Part shown: piece by piece, positions 57,185 to 64,000 of the stretch
Layout of the letters: each line of letters opens with the position of its first letter
Position numbering within the stretch: position 1 is the first letter of the stretch
Source of the DNA: Reticulitermes speratus
Lineage: Eukaryota > Arthropoda > Insecta > Blattodea > Rhinotermitidae
Assembly (NCBI GenBank): GCA_021186555.1
Contig: JAJKFL010000005.1
Location: 21,950,635 to 22,014,634 of the forward strand
Direction of reading: 5' to 3'
Length of the DNA: 64,000 bases
Made by a program: the position numbers and the translations under genes
The notes under the pieces: generated by a model
What the model was told of the DNA's origin: nothing
Database searches by the model: none
What the model saw: only the letters and a program-made list of their open reading frames with translations

Positions 57185-58800
57185 GGAAAGCACCCCTTAG
57201 GTACGTCAAGTCTATTTATCCGTCCGTCCTGTCCCACTGGACGGATTTGCATGAAATTTAATACTGTAGACTTTTATTATAATCTGTCAAGAAAACACAA
57301 ATTTGTTACCTTTCCATGGCAACACTTTCTATATTGTACATTTCTGACAGTCACATAAATAGCTCAAAAATACAAAGTGAAATCATTGTTTCGTTTCCAT
57401 GGCAACAGTGCTGACGGTAACATGCCGCAGTGTTATGATATACGTACATTACTTATCTTGTTAGGTGCGTTCGGCTATTAGCTTCATTTTCATCCGTCCC
57501 TCTGTCCGCATGTATTAACTCGGTTCCCACTGGGCCGATTTTCGTGAAATTTGATATAGGAGACGTTTATGGAAATCTGTCAAGAAAAGTCAGATTTGTT
57601 AGACAAAAATGTCTGGCACTTTACATAAAGACGTAAGTGCGTTTCGTATTGTTGTCAGCGATACATGTAGTTCAAGAATTTTTAAGAGAATGAACCGTTC
57701 CGTTACCATGGCAACGCACTAGATATTTATAATGTCGACATAGACACGTGTAGCTCAACAGTGCCTTCGCTTTAGTGATATTCTCTTTATTGTTGAAAAG
57801 AAGCACTACAGAGAAGGCAGTCTTGTCCTTCCGTGGCGACACTTTTATTTATATTGTTTACAGCAACATATGTATGTCAAAGCAACAAAGGAACAATTTT
57901 CGTGTGTCCATAAATGTTGGCAACGAAAAATGTTGATATTCCCACGGCAACAGTGGTGTTACGCACCGCAATGTTGCGTATTGCGTATATTGCCTGTCTT
58001 TATGAGGCATATTCCGATTTACCTGATTTGAATTTCTGCTGTAAATAAATACAATAACTATGTAAATTATTCGAAGAGAGCCCTTCATGTAAATTTGATA
58101 GAGGCCCAACTCTTTAATAATTCGCCGAATTTTATAGAATCCGCAGTTCCATTGACTTTTTTACGAGATCCCAATAATTGCACCTGCGTGAGCTGCTTCA
58201 ACGTCTTTCACATTCTCATACACGATATCAATAAGACGTAGTGTAATTCTGTTCTACGTTCCCCTGAATTTTTTCTGTTATATTTTCAGAGAAAACTTTT
58301 CTTTGCCCCACTCTGATTTTCCCCAATTTTATAATTCTCGCAGTAAATTGTTTGGCTTAAGAATCTATTACAGTTGTGACAATTTTCCTTGAAAACGTTA
58401 AGGTGCATATTTTGCTTTCTATATTCTATATCTTCTTTATTATTTAAGTGTTATTTATTTAACGAGTTTCTTGGAATATGCCGTTTGTCCTTCATAGTTG
58501 AACCGGCGCAACCGATGACCACCGTTGTGTTTTAAATTCTGTATATGGCTCTTCCACTTCCAGGGCTGTGCAAACGTCAGCAAGTGACGTGCGGTCTCAT
58601 ATTTCAGCTAAAGACGTGAACAGCGAATTGACGGAAATGGTTACATAAATATCTTACAACTCGGCTCCCACTGAACGAATTTTCATGAAATTTCATATAT
58701 AAAGATTTTTCGAAAATATGTCGAGAAAACTTCAACTTTGATTGAAATCCGACAAGAATAATGGGTGCTTTGCATGTCGATTTATGTAAATGTATAACAG
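57185..58800 (+). repeat. Three diverged dispersed-repeat units with CCATGGCAAC motifs
   Basis: Units near 57214-57310, 57490-57660 and 58650-58790 share CC(C)ACTG.(A/G)CG(A/G)ATTT..(C/T)ATGAAATTT and a following CTGTCAAGAAAA or TGTCGAGAAAA. In one frame they read PTGRICMKFN or similar, wording that I associate with a common insect repeat (...WTDFHEI...). Between units, TTTCCATGGCAACA-type blocks recur at 57312-57325, 57393-57406, 57702-57715 and, altered, 57942-57952. No gene. Confidence 0.55.
57393..57715. promoter_or_regulatory. Two X-box-like palindromes inside the repeat
   Basis: GTTTCCATGGCAAC (57393-57406) and GTTACCATGGCAAC (57702-57715) both fit the RFX X-box pattern. Because they sit at the same place in repeat units they may simply be repeat sequence. 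Confidence 0.25.
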
Positions 58801-58860
58801 TATCTCGCTTTAATCCGCTTAGATTGAGAAAAGTTTCGCACACATTTTGCAGAGAAAATC

Positions 58861-59550
58861 AAAACGTATTTTATGTTCAATAACCTTTTTGGAAAATCGT
58901 GCCGTTTATGAGATAATTTGAAAATGTAGTAAAGTCATACAATCTACACATTGAAATGTAATACGGCGCAGAAAAGATGCGATTTGCATGCCGGATGACT
59001 GAGGCAAGAATACAGACACACACGCTATAGACGAGCTGACACATAAACCGATGTAGTTAAAAGCTGATTCGTCTGACATGGTTAATTCTTTAAATTATTT
59101 GACAAAAGATTTTATATGTAGGAAGACGTTTTCTGTTGTGAGTCGTCAGCCTTATTCGCCAGCCGCTTTATCCTTTAAGGAGAGTCACCTCTGTCCACTG
59201 GTTAGTAGACTGAATGGACTTCAATACCGGTCAGAATATGTTGGTGAAGAGAAATGTGCGTGTCCGTATCTAAAATGGACCTCTGGTCCTCCGGCACGTA
59301 GTCAGCTGTAGTTTTGACTTACATTGAAAAACATTTACAGATTTTGTACTTTTGTAAAAGGTTTCTCAATTATAAAACACGATTTCTTAAAATCTATCTA
59401 CAGTTTTCAATTATATTTGTAACATATTATTTGTCAGAACTACACTAATGTGTGGTCCATTTATATTTCAATTGTGTTATTGAACGACGCTTCCAGTTGC
59501 TATGATTATATAAGGGTGATGAACGAAATGAATGAAAGAATTAATGAATA
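58861..59550. other. Unassigned sequence
   Basis: No gene recognised; the 77-codon plus-strand frame at 59078-59311 has no features. Confidence 0.4.
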
Positions 59551-59554
59551 AATG

Positions 59555-59720
59555 AATGTTTAGCTTTGATGGAATGATACGGACAGGGGAAAATAGAATT
59601 ATTTTGAGAAAAATGAGTGCCATTGGTACTTCGTGCACCACAAATCGCACATGGACTGCCGCGAATGTGTACCCGTCGCTGCTCTGTGAAATTTCGGCGT
59701 CTAAGTGTTTGATGCTTGGT
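59555..59720 (-). mobile_element. SINE family B relic
   Basis: Minus strand GCAGTCCATGTGCGATTTGT, GGTGCACGAAGTACCAATGGCACT and a diverged remainder follow the body of the copy at 35395-35585 (GTCAGTCCATGTGGAATTTG). The tRNA-like head is no longer recognisable. Frames on both strands here are by-products. Confidence 0.5.
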
Positions 59721-59869
59721 AAGAACCAGTACATTTTATTCATTTTCCTTTGTAATGTAGAGGTGACCGCAGGAAATTTCGGCCCAAATTCAGGTACTTT
59801 TTCATTACCTAATTTTAAGTGAAAAAGGTTATTAACGTAGTCATCATGTTGTATCTCATGGGGTAAAGG

Positions 59870-59975
59870 CGGCCGTTGCCACTTTCATGTGCCCATCGTG
59901 TAGACTTTCTGAGAGCCTCAATCTCCTGGAACCCTCAGGTAATCTCCAGGCCTGTAATGGGATAGCTTTTATCAA
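59870..59975 (+). repeat. Dispersed repeat, partner of 50020-50295
   Basis: CTGAGAGCCTCAATCTCCTG, GAACC and CCAGGCCTGTAATGGGATAG occur in the same order and strand as in the copy inside UGT intron 2. Confidence 0.65.
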
Positions 59976-61062
59976 GTACTTACCGTCCGCGTCAGCAGAA
60001 ACCCCTACCCCAGCAGTGCTGTAGCAACGGACTGGAAGTGTCAAGTGTACTTAACTCTGGTGTGTAGTAGTTCGTGTTCAGTTGTCGCGGAAACACTTTG
60101 TTCTGCGCCAGCTTGTTCACGAGAAGTGCTCCTGTCGTGGGCGACGAAGTATAACAGCGTTTCCTTGACGGGTTCTTTTGGGAGTACATAGTTAGACGAT
60201 GAAGATTATAGGCTTCGGTTTATCTCCCGTTGTTTCGTCCACGCACAGCGGTATTTAGTACCGTAACATAGATATTCTGACATGGCATCGTTCACCACAA
60301 GTACCACGGAGCGTGGCGTGTATCTTGTCCTTGACCAAGAAAAGATACTGCAAAGAATCCGTTGCAGTGTGAGAGTGAGTCTTGATGGAATCGCCTGTAA
60401 AATTCATACCTAAGAATGCATATATGGCGAAGGCCTGCCCGTACCACACCCAACATGTACAGGCTCTCCCACCCAGGAGGGCAGGACTAGTTTTTCATAG
60501 TAGGGGTGTGGAGGACTGTGTACTTGTGAAACACCTTATATTTTGTAATAACTGCCAATTTACGAGGTTGAAAACCAACTTCCACAGCACCCAGGTATGA
60601 TTCCATATCAATCTTCAGAATTCCAGTACAGCATACTCCTTCTACCTGCATTTCCCACAGGATGATCTACTGCTTTTTCTTGACGAATTTATCTCCAGGT
60701 CAGATTAGCATAAACCTGCAAGACAGACGTTTCAATTCTCAGCGTACCTAATTCAGTATTATGGATGTCTTTAGATTGGTCGTTGAGATCCGCATGCTTG
60801 ACCATTGCGATCGCCAGAGTTTACACCCCTTCACTTCTAGTCACGTCATATCCGTAAGAGTAGTAGACATGTAATGGGAGATCTTTTGGTCCACGCTGGA
60901 CACCAGGACCGCTGCTGAACTTACTTGGAATAATCATGAAAGCATGTCAAAGCAACACAAATGAATCTGTCTTGTACATTGTCAAGGCAGGAGGTCATCA
61001 CGTGCAGCAAGTCACTTAAGTGTATTATGTTACGTCACAACTAAAGTTAAACGTGACCATCG

Positions 61063-61104
<42 letters not shown>

Positions 61105-61630
61105 GCACAACGGTTGAGATTACAATCAATGTTGCCATAATATTTCCACTGAGAGTTGGCCAATGGTTATCTGCCTGTAGTTTGGCAGCCTTTTCTTGGG
61201 GCTCCAGCAAAAGCTACGGTCACGCCTTCAATCCGATGTTATGGCGACATAGTCAGCACGAGCAAATATAATAATGTAGAAATAAAAACTTTGCTGAAAT
61301 TGGCCGGATGTATCTGAAATGTCTCATTGTACTTTGGTCTAATCTCGAATCTTGAACTGCCTGCAGTAGGTTTGCAAATAAAATATAGAATAGTTGGAGT
61401 CTGCTCTGATATTCATTGCTACAGCCGCCCGATCCACGTGTATTTCGCAAAACACGATGTATTTAATGTTCTAAGCTATGAACGGGCGCTTTCATAAAAT
61501 AGGAATTATGAATCACATGCCAACATCCACTCTGTATTTTTTATTTCAATAATCTGAAATATTTTATGTATTACTTCACATAAACTCAGAACGTGTTACA
61601 CTCATATGCGAAATTATGTTGTAATTTACT
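59976..61630. other. Unassigned sequence with AT microsatellite
   Basis: (AT)n of about 38 bases at 61065-61102. No gene recognised in the rest. Confidence 0.4.
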
Positions 61631-61637
61631 TAACTTT

Positions 61638-61858
61638 TAAAGCCTAGTGGTTATTTTACTTACCACCAAGCTTAACATTAAAAAATTCTACATGGTGCTA
61701 ACATTGCTTTTATGTGTTTTATGTGCATCTCAGAACAAACAGCAACTTTTGCCTTATACACCATTAACAGACTGTTTCTTTATAACCGAGGTGCTGGGTG
61801 TTTACTGCCCAGTATGCCCTGAGTCCTTATGTAAGACTGACACGTTTCGTCTTTAAAG
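61638..61858 (+). repeat. Dispersed repeat, partner of 22372-22605
   Basis: Carries a 69-codon frame (61647-61856) reading QNKQQLLPYTP..., FFITEVLGVYCPVCPESLCK and TDTFRL. The partner at 22.4 kb reads similarly once frameshifts are allowed. Two copies with a shared peptide-like reading suggest remains of a coding mobile element, class unknown. Confidence 0.6.
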
Positions 61859-62034
61859 GGTAAAAGGTGGATCTGGCAATTTTGGTGGAAGGAAGAATTG
61901 TTTATTGATGTATGTTACATTTGGAGCCCCAAATCCGTTAATACCCTATCCTACTAGGTAAAACTCGTTCCAACAAAGTCATTTCGCCAATACTAGTTGT
62001 AACTAGTTACTTCTAGAATTTAATATCTACTGTT

Positions 62035-62296
62035 AATTAAATTTTTTTTCCTATGGCTTGACAGCCTCCTCGTTTCGTCGAGGTTTCATGATCACACACA
62101 TTTAAGACACACCACAGTCGGTAGGACTCCTATGGACGAGGGACCAGCTCGTCGCAGAGACCTCTACCTGACAACACACAACACTCACAACAGACAGACA
62201 TCCATGCCCCCGGTGGGATTCGAACCCACGATCCTAGTAAGCGAGCGGCCGAAGACCCACGCCTTAGACCGCACGGCCACTGGGATCGAATTAAAT
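62035..62296 (-). mobile_element. SINE family A with 8-bp target-site duplication
   Basis: SINE body 62043-62288 with intact A box, B box (complement of GGGATTCGAACCCACG) and oligo(A) tail (T8 at 62043-62050). Flanked by AATTAAAT at 62035-62042 and 62289-62296. It is nearly identical to the copy at 25883-26140 over the body, apart from a short gap near the tail, so both are young. Confidence 0.9.
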
Positions 62297-62540
62297 CTAG
62301 TAATAACCGGAAAAAGATAAGGAATTAATGTATTGACAGTTTTGAGTAGGCAAAACTAGTGTTTACAGAAATACGCCAGTTAAAAGTGTTATGCTAGCTC
62401 AGACCTGCACAGTTGGAACGTAGTCTGTTCTGAGTTGTTTACGTACGTGTCTCAGTTTACTGTTTGCGGTCGTCCAGTGCGCGTGTCTCGGTATTCAGTA
62501 TGTACAGTGTTTGTTACGCATTTTTCAATCGTTGTACGAC

Positions 62541-64000
62541 ATGAGTAACGAACCGCAATGTGAGGAGGATCGGGGGAGAAGGTGGGAAGTGTGTTTCATG
62601 GAGAAATTACTTGATTCAGAGAAACATAAACAGAGTCACTACAATGTAATGACAAGAGATGCTTACAATCAGTTTTTGGCGGAGATTGAAGAAGCAAAAT
62701 CCGCAGTGAAGAAGACATCTTTGCAATACCGACGATGAAAAGATTTGATGTTCTCGAAATTGGTGAAATGAAAACATTGGTCTCAAGAGGTGAAACTGTG
62801 AAGTGCTATTTACCGGTCGAGGAGATCTACGATGTTATCGAAGCTGCTCATTTAGCTGTAGGACATGGAGGTCGAGACAGACTGAAAATGGAAACTGCAA
62901 GGAAATACGCCAATGCTACAACTGAAATGATAAATACTTTCTTATCGATGTGCGAAACTTGCCAACAGAAAAAAAACTAAGAAAAAGAAAGGCTTGGTTA
63001 GCAAACCCAGTCTTCATTCAGAATGAACAGCCGCTGCCAGGTCGACCTCATTGATATGCAATCTCAGGCTGACCACGAGTTCAAATTCATTATGGTTTAT
63101 CAGGACCATTTGAATAAATTTGTCTTACTGCGAGCACTGCAAAAAAATATTCTGGCTTCATGGATACAAGACAACCACTACACAAATTGGTCGAACGGTC
63201 TCCGCTATGCGCAATTTATGAAAAACAGATCCCTTCATTCAGGGATTAAACAGTCACCGTACAAAGCGATGTTCGGTATTGAGCCCAGAGTTGGACTAAA
63301 ATCTGCGCTTCCTTCTGCAGTTATAAAAAACATCCACGACGAGGATAAACTTCAAAAAGTCATCGAGCAGGTGAATGCAAAGGAGGAGCAAAATGAGACC
63401 GAAGACGAAGAGGATGCAGAGGAAAACGCTGGCTGGTACACAGTCAGACATCTCTTCAGCCAGAAAAGAAGCCCACGAAAATTTGCAGAATCAGACGAAA
63501 AGAATGAAATTGATTTCCGATGCAACACATCCTCCGGTTGTTGGATGTAATGTCATTATACCTATTACGGATGTGGACAGAGCAAAGGCAGACCTTCGAA
63601 ACATCTTAGGAGTCGTGCTTGATAAAAATGAAGACGGTCTGTACAAGATCGGGACGAAGGATGGAGTGGTGGATAAGCTATATTGCAGGTAGGTTCATTG
63701 AATTTTGAAGCTGAATTAAATTTCAAACTGAAATTCAAAGGGCCAGATCAAAACTTAAATAATTTATATTTCTTTCAGATCTGAATTCGACGTTACACCT
63801 CAAGCGTTCTTGACCCTGGAACAGGTGCCAGATCACGAAATTTCTCTGAGGTCTGCAGCGAGGAAAGCAGCAATAGGGACAGGACAAGGGTTTGTGCGCT
63901 GTGCATGCACGAAGAATTGTACTTCAAAGCGATGCTTGTGCAGGAAAAAGGGAAATCTTTACAATTCGAAATGCCATGGCAGCCTGCCTTGAAGCAATAA
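62541..64000 (+). pseudogene. Ginger/KRBA2-like integrase-transposase, multiply broken, runs off window
   Basis: From ATG 62541 (MSNEPQCEEDRGRRWEVCFM) the frame breaks near 62735 (one base short before MKRFDVLEIG), gains an A in an A8 run near 62968, and breaks again near 63020. A zinc-binding HLAVGHGG...CETC block (about 62850-62970) precedes the integrase core, whose first Asp survives in QVDLIDMQ (63040-63060). Roughly 60 residues with the second Asp and the Glu are deleted near 63140, and the text resumes LASWIQDNH...GLRYAQFMKN...SPYKAMFG. A shift near 63440 leads to ISDATHPP...VPITDVDR-like text. Then comes a GT-AG intron (63689-63778) and a Cys-rich end, FVRCACTKNCTSKRCLCRKK, with a TGA at 63990 where a Cys is expected. 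Ginger elements are cut-and-paste transposons using a retroviral-type integrase; host KRBA2-type genes derive from such sequences. Confidence 0.8.
63689..63778 (+). other. Intron in the Ginger/KRBA2-like relic
   Basis: TTGCAG|GTAGGT at 63683-63694 and TTTATATTTCTTTCAG|AT at 63763-63780. The 90-base intron splits an Arg codon (phase 2) and restores LYC-R-SEFDV reading. Its survival shows that the copy is genomic in origin and not a processed (reverse-transcribed) copy. Confidence 0.7.

Overview
This window is eukaryotic nuclear DNA from an insect, most probably a cockroach or termite (Blattodea). It is AT-rich, gene-poor and has introns. The dispersed repeats give the lineage: tRNA-derived SINEs, RTE/BovB-like LINEs ending in TTAG-type tails, and Tc1/mariner relics whose wording I recognise from blattodean genomes. 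That assignment rests on memory of repeat families, not on a search. Almost every short open frame here is chance or a repeat fragment.

The one host gene I can reconstruct is a UDP-glycosyltransferase (UGT) on the minus strand, 53405 to 45518. It has four coding exons (833, 217, 220 and 283 nt) joined by consensus GT-AG introns of 1942, 1730 and 2663 nt. It carries a signal peptide, the catalytic His/Asp pair, the UGT signature, a C-terminal membrane helix and a KxKxx tail. Exon 1 is one base short inside the conserved EVGG(I)H motif, so the copy as written is frameshifted. A possible signal-peptide first exon of another gene lies at 678-714 (minus).

Layout. 0-9 kb: a nearly perfect 413-bp inverted repeat, two decayed Tc1/mariner-type transposases, a Penelope-like GIY-YIG relic and two further fold-back repeats. 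9.4-9.8 kb: a 69-bp minisatellite. 12-29 kb: LINE ends, SINEs, a fold-back element at 17.7-18.55 kb and a Tc1 pseudogene at 25.2-25.8 kb. 29-31.5 kb: a long decayed RTE-like LINE with a SINE nested inside it, framed by duplicated target sites. 31.6-32.5 kb: a split 31-bp minisatellite. 34.5-35.1 kb: an internally deleted DNA transposon with 120-bp terminal inverted repeats. 38-39.6 kb: an RTE-like LINE with reverse transcriptase. 40.2-40.7 kb: a LINE 3' fragment between ~70-bp direct repeats. 42-44 kb: SINEs. 45.5-53.4 kb: the UGT gene, with repeats in its introns. 55-59 kb: tandem and dispersed repeats. 62.5-64 kb: a broken Ginger/KRBA2-like integrase-transposase that runs to the window edge.

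The most unusual theme is a set of about eight short motifs with a hammerhead-ribozyme-like core (CTGANGA, stem-loop, GAAAC, then ATG or GTC). Several sit inside inverted repeats, and the window also holds a Penelope-like relic. This fits published minimal hammerheads associated with Penelope-like retroelements, but self-cleavage is not shown here.
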